Assembly (NCBI GenBank): GCA_003171065.1
Contig: PMXQ01000110.1
Location: forward strand, 1-37,208
Direction: 5' to 3'
Source: Chloroflexota bacterium
Lineage (GTDB): Bacteria; Chloroflexota; Limnocylindria; Limnocylindrales; CSP1-4
Length of the DNA stretch: 37,208 bases
Shown here one piece after another: positions 15,881-23,156 of this stretch (position 1 is its first letter; every line of letters begins with the position of its first letter). The notes under the pieces are model-generated. The model worked only from the letters and a program-made list of their open reading frames with translations. It did no database searches and was not told where the DNA came from. The position numbers and the translations under genes are program-made.

Positions 15881-17878
15881 ATGCGCGAACTCACCGACTC
15901 GTATTGCGAGCGGTGCGGCACCCGCTACACCTTCGGTCCGAGCCCCACCAAGGGGCCCACGCTGACCGGTGCGCGCCTCCTGGCGAAGGGTCTCAAGAAC
16001 TTCGTCATGACCGACGGGACGTCGATGAACGAGGCTATGGCCGCGGCTCGCATCGACGTCACGAAAGACGAGTCCTCGCGCGTGACCGAGGAGTTCCATC
16101 GGACCTTCAACTTCTGCATGACCTGTCGCCAGTACGCCTGCGACAAGTGCTGGAACGAGAACCAGGGCGCGTGCCTCTCCTGTGCTCCACTGTGGGACCA
16201 GAAGCCGGTCGCGCGCGAGGGCTATCTCATTGTCCGCACGCCGGTATCGCGCCAGGATCTCGGAGACACCGCGAAGGTGCGCTCGTTGGCGGATGTTGCG
16301 CCGGGGCCGGCCGGCCCTGCAGATGCTGTGCCGTGGCCTGACGAGGATCCGCTGCCCGCGCGGACCGCCCCTCGCCAGGGCGGTAATGGCCACCGCCCGC
16401 CGGAGGCGGCGCCGGGAATTCCGGTGGCGCAGACCACACCCATGCCGCCGATTCCGATGCTTGCGCCCACGGAGCCGCCTGAGCAGACGGAGCCGGTGGC
16501 GCGCCGGCCGCCCCAACCACGGCCGCAGCAGCCCCGCCAGCCCGCCAGAGTCTCGGAGGAAGAGCGGTCGGCGGCCCAGCAACTGCGGGCTCAGTCGCAA
16601 GCCTGGAAGGCGCATGACGACGACTGGAACCTCTGGCCGCTGAGCGACGAGCCTGCCAACGCCGAGATGACACTCACTCCCGAGGAGCTCCATCTCGTCC
16701 AGGCTCAGCTCAGCCGCGCTCCGTCGCCCGGCGAACCCAGTGACACGCCCACTCGGGCCGGAACCCCCGACGCGGAGGCATTTGCGCCGTCGCACACGCT
16801 GGCCGAGGACGCGGCTCGCGTCACCGAGCCAGGACCGGGCTACGGAACCGAGCCGGAACTGCCGGTCCACGGCGCCTGGGAGCCCGAGACACCGGCCCCG
16901 AGGAAGGCACCAGCGTCCGACTTCGACTTGCTGGGTTCGCTCCGACAGCCGATCGAGATACCGCAGCCGCATGTCGAGGCGGAGCCACACCACACGCCCG
17001 TCATCGGCCGCCTGCTGGGTCACCGCGCGCCGGCGGACGAAACTCCCCACAAGGCCGAGCGCAGCGCGCCCCGGACCGTCAAGACGCCCCGGCACATGAG
17101 CACGGAACCGATCACGCCGTGGCCGGTGGCGACGCGATGGGTCGACCGCCCGATCGAGCCTCACGACTGGTGGGCCGACGCCGTTGCCGCCCCGATCGAC
17201 CGGGAGGCGCCGCCCGAGACAGTCGCGGCCGAAACCCAGGAGCCCATCGAGGCCCAGGCGGTGATGGAGAGCTCCATCCCTGCGGCCTCCGCACCGATCG
17301 TCTTCACAACGCTCCAGCCCGAGCCCGAAATCAAGCTAGAGCCCGCGCCCGAGCCCGCGCCCGAGCCCGAAATCAAGCGAGAGCCCGCGCCCGAGCAGGC
17401 GGCGCCGGCCCAGCAACCGCTCTTCACCATGCTCCCGGTCTCCACCGACCGCTGGGCCGCAGCGAAACCCGACGTGCCCTCCCGCGCTCCGGTCGAATGG
17501 CCCGCCAGCGACCCAGTGGACCCCAAGCTGGCGCCACCAGCAACGCCGGTGACGCGACGTCCCGTGGAGCCTGCCCCCATCGCGGCCCAGGACACCGAGG
17601 AGCCCGCCCCGTGGCCGCCGATCGGCGCCAGCTGGCCCTCCCCGGCCAGCCCGGCGGCACCGTGGCCCCCTCCCCGCGCCGACGTCCCAGTCTCAGTCTT
17701 GGCCGCTGCCCGGGCCGAGCAGGCCGAGATGCCGGAGTCGCCTCTCGTGGCCGCCCTTTGGGCCGAGTCGGCTCAGCAGGTTCTGGACCGCGGCACCGTC
17801 CGCGTCTGCCACCACTGCGCGCTGCCGGTCTCGACTCAGGCCCGCTACTGCCGCCGCTGCGGTACACGGCAGGCCTGA
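15881..17878 (+). CDS. Large protein with zinc ribbons at both ends and a disordered middle
   Basis: The product is 665 residues. The N-terminus has a zinc-binding Cys pair (YCERCGTRYTFGP) and then a cysteine-rich knuckle, about residues 74-100 (FCMTCRQYACDKCW, ACLSCAP). The C-terminus ends in a classical zinc ribbon, CHHCALPVSTQARYCRRCGT. The roughly 500 residues between are Pro/Ala/Glu-rich and likely disordered, with scattered short hydrophobic or Trp motifs (DDDWNLWPLS, EPHDWWADAV) that may be docking sites. An imperfect in-frame repeat around PEPEIK lies near residue 485. There is no catalytic motif. The layout suggests a scaffold or adaptor, but I do not recognise a named family. The ATG at 15881 has GGAG 5 nt upstream, and the Cys motif begins eight residues later, so the longer track ORF is rejected. 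Confidence 0.75.
   Translation: MRELTDSYCERCGTRYTFGPSPTKGPTLTGARLLAKGLKNFVMTDGTSMNEAMAAARIDVTKDESSRVTEEFHRTFNFCMTCRQYACDKCWNENQGACLSCAPLWDQKPVAREGYLIVRTPVSRQDLGDTAKVRSLADVAPGPAGPADAVPWPDEDPLPARTAPRQGGNGHRPPEAAPGIPVAQTTPMPPIPMLAPTEPPEQTEPVARRPPQPRPQQPRQPARVSEEERSAAQQLRAQSQAWKAHDDDWNLWPLSDEPANAEMTLTPEELHLVQAQLSRAPSPGEPSDTPTRAGTPDAEAFAPSHTLAEDAARVTEPGPGYGTEPELPVHGAWEPETPAPRKAPASDFDLLGSLRQPIEIPQPHVEAEPHHTPVIGRLLGHRAPADETPHKAERSAPRTVKTPRHMSTEPITPWPVATRWVDRPIEPHDWWADAVAAPIDREAPPETVAAETQEPIEAQAVMESSIPAASAPIVFTTLQPEPEIKLEPAPEPAPEPEIKREPAPEQAAPAQQPLFTMLPVSTDRWAAAKPDVPSRAPVEWPASDPVDPKLAPPATPVTRRPVEPAPIAAQDTEEPAPWPPIGASWPSPASPAAPWPPPRADVPVSVLAAARAEQAEMPESPLVAALWAESAQQVLDRGTVRVCHHCALPVSTQARYCRRCGTRQA
17320..17399 (+). 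repeat. In-frame tandem repeat in the disordered linker
   Basis: Two copies of a block reading GAGCCCGAAATCAAGC plus GAGCCCGCGCCCGAGCCC-like units encode Pro-Glu-Ala-rich repeats (PEPEIK and EPAPEPAP). Slippage-prone DNA of this type often varies in length between strains. Confidence 0.6.
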
Positions 17879-17908
17879 GATCCGCGCCGCGCCAAGTTCG
17901 GGCCGCCG

Positions 17909-18151
17909 CTAGTCGTCGAGATCTTCGAACAACCCGGGCTGCAGATCCTCGCTGTGGACCGTGCCGTGCGGTCGCAGCAGCGACCGGACCTGGACCTTTC
18001 GCACGAAGCGCCGGTTGCCCAGCTTGATGCTCTGGAGCTTACCGGTCCGGGCCCACCGGCCGATCGTTCCGGACGTGAAGCGTACGTTCGAAGCCGCGAG
18101 CAAGTCAGCCGCCTCCGAGAGCGAGATCCAGTCGGTCGGTGGCTTCGACAT
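17909..18151 (-). CDS. Excisionase/MerR-type helix-turn-helix protein
   Basis: The 80-residue protein reads WISLSEAADLLAASNVRFTSGTIGRWARTGKLQSIKLGNRRFV. That is the winged helix-turn-helix pattern of the HTH_17/excisionase family: SEAADLL helix, a recognition helix around TIGRWARTG, and a short beta wing KLGNRRFV. The rest is an acidic tail (SEDLQPGLFEDLDD). Such small proteins bind DNA in recombination or transcription. Because it is the last gene of an operon with an FmdB-like and a zinc-ribbon protein, a regulatory role is more likely than phage excision. The ATG lies 3 nt after the upstream stop codon. Confidence 0.8.
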   Translation of the reverse strand: MSKPPTDWISLSEAADLLAASNVRFTSGTIGRWARTGKLQSIKLGNRRFVRKVQVRSLLRPHGTVHSEDLQPGLFEDLDD

Positions 18152-18154
18152 TGG

Positions 18155-18466
18155 TCAGTCCGAGTCCTTCTGTGCCGCTGCGCCGGACGACTCGCCCGAC
18201 GAACCGCCTGACGACTCGCCGGAACCTGAACCGGCATCCGAGGCAGCGCTCGACACGGGATCCTTTGTACCGGCTTTCGAAGGCTTGGCGGTGGCCCGTT
18301 CCTTGCGGGCCCAGCCGGTCCCCTTGAAGTGGACCGTGGGCACGCCGAAGGTCTTCTTCATCGGCGCGCCGCACAGGGGGCAGGCATCCGGGACGTGGCC
18401 GTGGAGGGCGTGCATGATCTCCATCTCGTGGCCGCAGCTTGTGCAGACGTAATCGTAGGTGGGCAA
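18155..18466 (-). CDS. FmdB-type zinc ribbon protein
   Basis: This 103-residue protein begins MPTYDYVCTSCGHEMEIMHAL and continues DACPLCGAPMKKTFGVPTVHFKGTGW. That is the FmdB/CxxC_CxxC_SSSS regulatory-type zinc ribbon, including the FxGxGW ending. The second half is a Ser/Gly-rich acidic tail of low complexity. FmdB was named from a putative regulator of formamidase genes, and the molecular role is not known. The start codon is TTG, supported by GGAGG 5 nt upstream and by the family's invariant MPTYxY beginning. Confidence 0.9.
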   Translation of the reverse strand: MPTYDYVCTSCGHEMEIMHALHGHVPDACPLCGAPMKKTFGVPTVHFKGTGWARKERATAKPSKAGTKDPVSSAASDAGSGSGESSGGSSGESSGAAAQKDSD

Positions 18467-18484
18467 GGGTCCCTCCAGGCGCCG

Positions 18485-19207
18485 CTAGCCGCGGGTCATG
18501 CGCATGCCGCACTTGGGACAGTAGAAAGCCCGCAAGTGCCCGGAGTTGAAGCCGCAATGCCCGCACACCAGGCCGTCCGCCTTGGTGCCGGTGACGGGTC
18601 GCTCCACGGACGCGACTCCCAGGGCCTGATGGTCGCCCGCGATGTTGCCGAACAGCCCGGCCAGGATTCGCGACGCATTCCGATCCGTGTCGCCGCGCAC
18701 GCCCTTCCCGCCCCAACCGACGACGGCGCGAACGATCATGTCGCCCGTCATCTCGTCCCAGTGCGACGCGACGCCGCCGACGATAGCGTTGTACTCCGGG
18801 TATCCGGAGGTGTCGAGCTCGCCATCCAGGAGCCCGCCCACGAACGTGTCGAAGGCCAGATCGATCGCGTCGACGGCCTCCAGCACCACGAGGGCGTGCC
18901 GCGTGACGGGTAGCCGCTTGCGGTGGTAGGTAAGCCACTCCGCGGCCTCGGGCATGCGAACGATGAACGGCGCCGCGCTGCCTAGCTCGACCGGGTATGG
19001 TTCGACGAGTTCCGGCTCGCCCTGCAGGTAGCCGTCGAGCATTCGCGCCAGCCGAGCGACGGCACCGGGACCCGTCTTGATGCGGACGCTCTCGCTGCTC
19101 TTCGCCGAATACGAGAGCTTCAGCGTGAAGTCCTGGGCGGGGACCTCTTCGACAGCTGGCGGTGTGTTGACCTGGGCGGGCTTCTTGGTCTTCCCGAAGA
19201 GCGGCAT
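18485..19207 (-). CDS. Zinc-ribbon domain protein of unknown function
   Basis: The 240-residue protein begins MPLFGKTKKPAQ, and its body reads like a compact alpha/beta domain. It ends in a zinc ribbon, CGHCGFNSGHLRAFYCPKCGMRM. A central region (TRHALVVLEAVDAIDLAFDTFV, then ASHWDEMTGDMIVRAVVGWGGKG) shows no catalytic motif I recognise. It is the first gene of a three-gene operon with the FmdB-like and HTH proteins. Its ATG has GAGG 7 nt upstream. A TAGGAT -10-like box at 19242-19247 (minus strand) would give a leader of about 30 nt. Two of the three operon products, and the large convergent neighbour, bind zinc, so a shared regulatory role is possible but unproven. Confidence 0.75.
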   Translation of the reverse strand: MPLFGKTKKPAQVNTPPAVEEVPAQDFTLKLSYSAKSSESVRIKTGPGAVARLARMLDGYLQGEPELVEPYPVELGSAAPFIVRMPEAAEWLTYHRKRLPVTRHALVVLEAVDAIDLAFDTFVGGLLDGELDTSGYPEYNAIVGGVASHWDEMTGDMIVRAVVGWGGKGVRGDTDRNASRILAGLFGNIAGDHQALGVASVERPVTGTKADGLVCGHCGFNSGHLRAFYCPKCGMRMTRG

Positions 19208-19373
19208 GGTCGTTCCTCGAAAGTGTGGCGAACCTGCACGTATCCTATCAGTGAGATGGGGCTGTCTGCGCCGGTACGGTCGCGTATATAAGTGGCGCCG
19301 AATGGGCCGTCACGGCTCTCACGAGCGGCGGCCTACGGGCGGCGGGCGGGTCACGGCGGCTTGGGGACCACAG

Positions 19374-22181
19374 CTAGCGGCTGACCCGTTCGGCGAGCCT
19401 CGCCACCAGCTCCTCCAGCTCGGCGGCTCGCGCTTTCGCGCCATCGACCACGACCGGCGGCGCCTTGGAGATGAATGCCTCATTGGTGAGCCTGGCGCGG
19501 ACGGCGGCAAGCAGCCCTTGCGCCTCGGCCAGCTCGCGTTCCAGGCGCGCGCGGTCGCGCTCGTCCTGGGCCTCGTCCCGGGCCGCCGGGCGGACCACTG
19601 CCTCGATCTCGCCGGCGATCACCGAGAGGCCGCCGGTCACTCCCCGTCGAACCGATTCGGGGCTCAGCTCGCGGCCGAGCGGCTTGGCGCGCGCAAGCCG
19701 CTCGATCGCCGGCCGGAGCGCCTCGAAGGTGGGCCCGAGCGACTCGGGCACGTAGATGTCCAGCGGCAGCCAGGCCGCCGGTTCGATGCGCGCCTCGGAC
19801 CTGGCGTTGCGCACCGCCCGCACCAGGTCGATCAGGGCGGCCACTTCCATTTCGGCGGCCGCGTCGGTGGCATCGGCATCGACGGTCGGCCAGTCGGCGA
19901 CGATCAGCAGGCTCGGATCCTGGGCCCCGTGGGGAAGCCGCTCCCAGATCGTCTCGGTCACGAAGGGCATGATCGGATGGAGCAGCCGCAGGTATGTATC
20001 CAGAACGTCAACCAGCGTCCACCAGGTGGCTTCGCGTTCGTCCGCGCCGAGGCGGTCGTCGCCGAGGCGGATCTTCGCCAGCTCCACGGCCCAGTCGCAG
20101 TACTCGTTCCAGATCGCCTCGTACAGGATCTGGCTGGCGTCACCGAACCCGTACAGGCTCATCGCCTCATCCACCGCGGCCACCGTCGCCGCAGCCCGCG
20201 AAAGGATCCAGCGGTCGGCCGGGCCCACCTTGTCGCGCGCGGGCAATTCCCTCGGCGCGCCCGCCGGAATCGAGGCCGGACGCGCGCCCAGGACGAACCG
20301 AGCCACGTTCCACAGCTTGTTTGTGAAGTTACGGGCGTTCTCGAGCTTCTCGGCGCCCAGGCGGGCATCGTTGCCGGGGGCCGTGCCGTTGACCAGGGCG
20401 AACCGCAGCGCGTCGGCGCCCACCTCCTCGATCGTCTCGAGCGGATCGACGGAGTTGCCCTTCGTCTTGGACATCTTCTGGCCGTACGGGTCGCGGATCA
20501 GGCCCGACAGGTAGACGGTGTGGAAGGGAGCCTCGCCGGTCAGGTGGATGCCCAGCATCATCATCCGGGCGACCCAGAAGAAGATGATGTCATAGGCGGT
20601 TTCCATGACCGAGCCCGGGTAGAAGCGCTCGAAGTCGCGCGTCTTCTCCGGCCAGCCGAGGGTCGAGAACGGCCACAGGCCCGAGCTGAACCAGGTGTCG
20701 AAGATGTCTTCGTCCTGGCGCAGCTCGGCGGCCGGACGAGCGCACACCTCGCACGCCGCCGGGCCGGCCGGGTCGGCCGTCACCGTCGTGTGGCCGTCCG
20801 GGCAGTACCAGGCCGGGATTCGGTGGCCCCACCACAGCTGGCGACTCACGTTCCAGTCGCGCATCCCGGTCATCCAGTGTTCCCAGACCTTGACGAAGCG
20901 CTCCGGCAGAATCTGCGTCCTGCCCGAGCGGGTCGCCTCCAGGGCGGCTGCCGCGAGCGGCGCGACGCGCACGAACCACTGCGTCTTGAGCCGAGGCTCC
21001 ACGATGTCATCGGAACGCTGGCAGCGGCCGAGCAGCATCTCGTGGGGCTTCGTCGATGCCAGGTCGCCGCGTGCTTGCAGGGCCTCCACGATCTGGCGGC
21101 GGGCCTCGTAGCGGTCCAGGCCGGCGAATTGCGCGCCGATCTCGTTGATCCGTGCGGCGTCGTCGAGGACGGTGATCATTGCCAGGCCGTGGCGCTTGCC
21201 GGTCTCGTAGTCGTCCTGGTCGTGGGCCGGGGTGATCTTGACCGCGCCGGTCCCGAAAGCCCGATCGACCACGGGGTCGGCGATGATCGGCACCGTGCGA
21301 TCGACGAACGGGATCATCGCCTCGCGTCCGATGAGCGCGGTGTAGCGTGGGTCGTCCGGATTGACCGCCACGGCCGTGTCGCCCAGGAGCGTCTCCGGGC
21401 GCGTGGTCGCCACCGCGATCCAGGCGTTGGGGTCGGGCGCGCCAGTCGCTTCGTCGATGAGGTGGTAGCGCATCGTCCAGAGGCTGCCCGTTGTTTCGTT
21501 GGGGATGACCTCCAGGTCTGAGACGCTCGTCCGACAGCCGGGGCACCAATGGATCAGGGCTTCGGTCCGGTAAGCCAGGCCTTCGCGATAGAGGCGCAGG
21601 AAGGCCTCGCGCACGGCTCGGGCGGAGACCTCGTCCATCGTGAAGCGCAGGCGGCTCATGTCGAGCGAGGCGCCGAGGCGGCGCTGCTGACTGAGGATCG
21701 TCTCGCGGGTCTCGCGGACGAACTCCCACATCGCCTCGAGATACTTCTCGCGGCCGAGGGTCTGTCGCGTCTCGCCCTTCCTGGCGAGCAGCTTGTCCAG
21801 CACGTATTGGGCCGCGATCGAGGCGTGGTCCAGGCCGGGCAGGAAGAGCGCCGGCCGACCCTGCATTCGGGCGTGCCGGGTCATCAAGTCCTCGACCGTG
21901 GAGCGCTGCGCGTGGCCCAGGTGCAGGGAGCCGGTCACGTTGGGCGGCGGCTGGATGATGACGAAGGGCGCCTTGCTCCAGTCGGCGCGCGAGCCCTTGC
22001 CGTCGGGGTTGAAGACGTCGGCGTCGAGCCAGCGCTGGTAGATGGCGTGCTCGACATCGGCCGGGCGATAGGCCTTCGCCAGCTCAGTCTCGCCGACCGC
22101 GCGGCCCCGGTCGGCCGCGCCGCCGCGATCGGCCGCGCCGCTGCTCGCCCCCGGCTTTCGCGTCTTCGCACCGTCCGACAT
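19374..22181 (-). CDS. valS: Valyl-tRNA synthetase
   Basis: The 935-residue class I synthetase carries the HIGH-type motif PPPNVTGSLHLGHA near the N-terminus and KMSKTKGN in the second half of the catalytic core. The inserted CP1 editing domain shows TTRPETLLGDTAVAVNP and FGTGAVKITPAHDQDD. The anticodon-binding domain follows (NKLWNVARFVL, WAVELAKIRL), and the end is the typical C-terminal coiled coil (RLERELAEAQGLLAAVRARLTNEAFISKAP). It charges tRNA-Val and edits mis-charged threonine. I chose the ATG at 22181, which has GGAG 6 nt upstream, over the track TTG at 22196. An Ala/Gly-rich stretch of about 25 residues precedes the domain. Expression is probably controlled by the T-box just upstream. 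Confidence 0.97.
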   Translation of the reverse strand: MSDGAKTRKPGASSGAADRGGAADRGRAVGETELAKAYRPADVEHAIYQRWLDADVFNPDGKGSRADWSKAPFVIIQPPPNVTGSLHLGHAQRSTVEDLMTRHARMQGRPALFLPGLDHASIAAQYVLDKLLARKGETRQTLGREKYLEAMWEFVRETRETILSQQRRLGASLDMSRLRFTMDEVSARAVREAFLRLYREGLAYRTEALIHWCPGCRTSVSDLEVIPNETTGSLWTMRYHLIDEATGAPDPNAWIAVATTRPETLLGDTAVAVNPDDPRYTALIGREAMIPFVDRTVPIIADPVVDRAFGTGAVKITPAHDQDDYETGKRHGLAMITVLDDAARINEIGAQFAGLDRYEARRQIVEALQARGDLASTKPHEMLLGRCQRSDDIVEPRLKTQWFVRVAPLAAAALEATRSGRTQILPERFVKVWEHWMTGMRDWNVSRQLWWGHRIPAWYCPDGHTTVTADPAGPAACEVCARPAAELRQDEDIFDTWFSSGLWPFSTLGWPEKTRDFERFYPGSVMETAYDIIFFWVARMMMLGIHLTGEAPFHTVYLSGLIRDPYGQKMSKTKGNSVDPLETIEEVGADALRFALVNGTAPGNDARLGAEKLENARNFTNKLWNVARFVLGARPASIPAGAPRELPARDKVGPADRWILSRAAATVAAVDEAMSLYGFGDASQILYEAIWNEYCDWAVELAKIRLGDDRLGADEREATWWTLVDVLDTYLRLLHPIMPFVTETIWERLPHGAQDPSLLIVADWPTVDADATDAAAEMEVAALIDLVRAVRNARSEARIEPAAWLPLDIYVPESLGPTFEALRPAIERLARAKPLGRELSPESVRRGVTGGLSVIAGEIEAVVRPAARDEAQDERDRARLERELAEAQGLLAAVRARLTNEAFISKAPPVVVDGAKARAAELEELVARLAERVSR

Positions 22182-22201
22182 CGCTCGCTCCGTCAATCAA
22201 G

Positions 22202-22232
22202 CGACCCGCTCGTCCAGCGGACGAACGGGTCG
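22202..22232 (-). terminator. T-box terminator hairpin (U tract weak)
   Basis: On the minus strand a 14-bp stem with one G-U pair (arms CGACCCGTTCGTCC and GGACGAGCGGGTCG, loop GCT) directly follows the T-box sequence and precedes the valS ribosome-binding site. The bases after it (CTTGATT) are only partly U-rich. It is the alternative partner of the antiterminator. Confidence 0.7.
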
Positions 22233-22449
22233 TGGTACCACCTGCTGGTTCGGCTTCGCCCGGCGCCGGTCATCCCGGCCGCCGTCACTGGCGATGCCCT
22301 CTCGGCGCGCTATCGGGCGCCTCCCGCACCGCTCACGAGCTACGTTCGCGCCGTTCCGACTGCGGGACTTTCAGCCTGCGCCCGTGGCGCGGGTCCCGCT
22401 CTCTGCTCGCCGGATGGCGGCGCTACTCCTCTCGGTCAACACCGTGAAG
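22202..22449 (-). promoter_or_regulatory. T-box riboswitch controlling valS, specifier GUA (Val)
   Basis: The leader carries the T-box sequence AGGTGGTACCACG at 22243-22231, immediately before the terminator hairpin. Stem I is readable. The S-turn AGTA (22427-22424) is followed by GCGCCG, which pairs with CGGCGC, and then comes GAAC and the specifier GTA (22343-22341). Inside, GCGGGAC pairs with GTCCCGC and an apical GCGCC/GGCGC helix closes the arm; AGAGAG supplies the bulge motif. Uncharged tRNA-Val reads the GUA codon and its free CCA end pairs with the T-box bulge, switching valS on when charging falls. The specifier matches the downstream gene, which is strong internal support. Confidence 0.9.
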
Positions 22450-22455
22450 GCGCCG

Positions 22456-22461
22456 ATCGTA
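22456..22461 (-). promoter_or_regulatory. Candidate extended -10 for the valS T-box transcript
   Basis: On the minus strand TGCTACGAT contains an extended -10 (TGn-TACGAT), and transcription would start near 22449, just before Stem I. No good -35 is visible, as is allowed for extended -10 promoters. Confidence 0.4.
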
Positions 22462-23144
22462 GCACAGGGGTTGTCACGACCCGGTGGGCGCGGGCGTGGG
22501 CTGGCTCGTTGGCGCTGGAATCACCGAAGACCGGGTCGTCGAAGGCGAAGGAGCCGCTGGGGGCGTTGGCGGCGGAGTGATCGTGGCCGCGGGCCGGAGC
22601 GATCCCTGAACGGCAGAGTGCCGGCGACACCGGTCCGGGCAATTCGCCCCGTTCTGCGGCTTCGGCGAGAAGCTCTCCTGTGTGGCGCTCCTTCGCCGCC
22701 AGCTCGGTGGCGAAGGCAGCGCGCATCTCCGGATCACCCCGACCTCGGTTTCGGCAAGATTCCCGCCGTGCGGTCGCTATTCAGGATCAGGCCCGGGTCG
22801 GGCGTGCCCCGGGGCCGCAACGAGCGCGCTTCTGGTGTCACACGCGGCCAGAACCGGCCGACAAGGAGCGCTCCGACCCCACCGGGCACCGATTCGCGCC
22901 CTCTCGTGCGCGCCGCGCCGGCGACACTTCTGCGTAACGCCAGCCACCTGGGAATGTAGCAGAAACGGGCCGGGCGCCGGAGCCCACGCAGTCGGCCCCG
23001 TCTCCAGGACCCAAGGGGCGGGCGGCTCGGGGCAATTCGCCGCTGCCGGGGCAGTTCGCCGCTGGCTGGGCAGTTCGGCGTCATAAGGGGCTTACGGTAG
23101 CGAGTGGCGGCGGGGCAGTTCCGACCCGCCCTCCCGCCGGCCGG
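22462..23144. other. Divergent interval between the valS T-box and the FAD/Fe-S gene
   Basis: I see no confident gene in these roughly 680 bases. On the minus strand one frame gives a helical start (MRAAFATELAAKERHTGELL, from 22726). A second frame gives a Pro/Ser/Thr-rich ending (ITPPPTPPAAPSPSTTR, stop at 22474) like the linkers of this organism's lipoproteins. The two could be pieces of a frameshifted gene. Degenerate GGGGCARTTCGCCGCTG repeats lie at 23029-23123. Confidence 0.35.
23029..23123 (+). repeat. Short degenerate repeats GGGGCARTTCGCCGCTG
   Basis: GGGGCAATTCGCCGCTGCC (23029), GGGGCAGTTCGCCGCTGGCT (23048) and GGGCAGTTCGGCGTC (23068) lie head to tail at 19-20 bp spacing, and GGGGCAGTTCCG follows at 23112. 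A related GGGCAATTCGCC occurs near 22628. They end 22 bp before the -10 of the next gene, so they may be regulator sites or simple repeats. Confidence 0.55.
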
Positions 23145-23150
23145 TATGCT
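23145..23150 (+). promoter_or_regulatory. Candidate -10 box for leaderless FAD/Fe-S oxidoreductase
   Basis: TATGCT ends 6 nt before the GTG start at 23157, placing the transcription start on the start codon. No Shine-Dalgarno sequence precedes the GTG. Confidence 0.4.
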
Positions 23151-23156
23151 GCGCCG

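Noticed and set aside
19077-21521. 814-residue plus-strand ORF
   Set aside because: It is antisense to valS and the zinc-ribbon gene; the translation is Arg/Gly/Val-rich with no domain, while the minus strand carries a complete synthetase.
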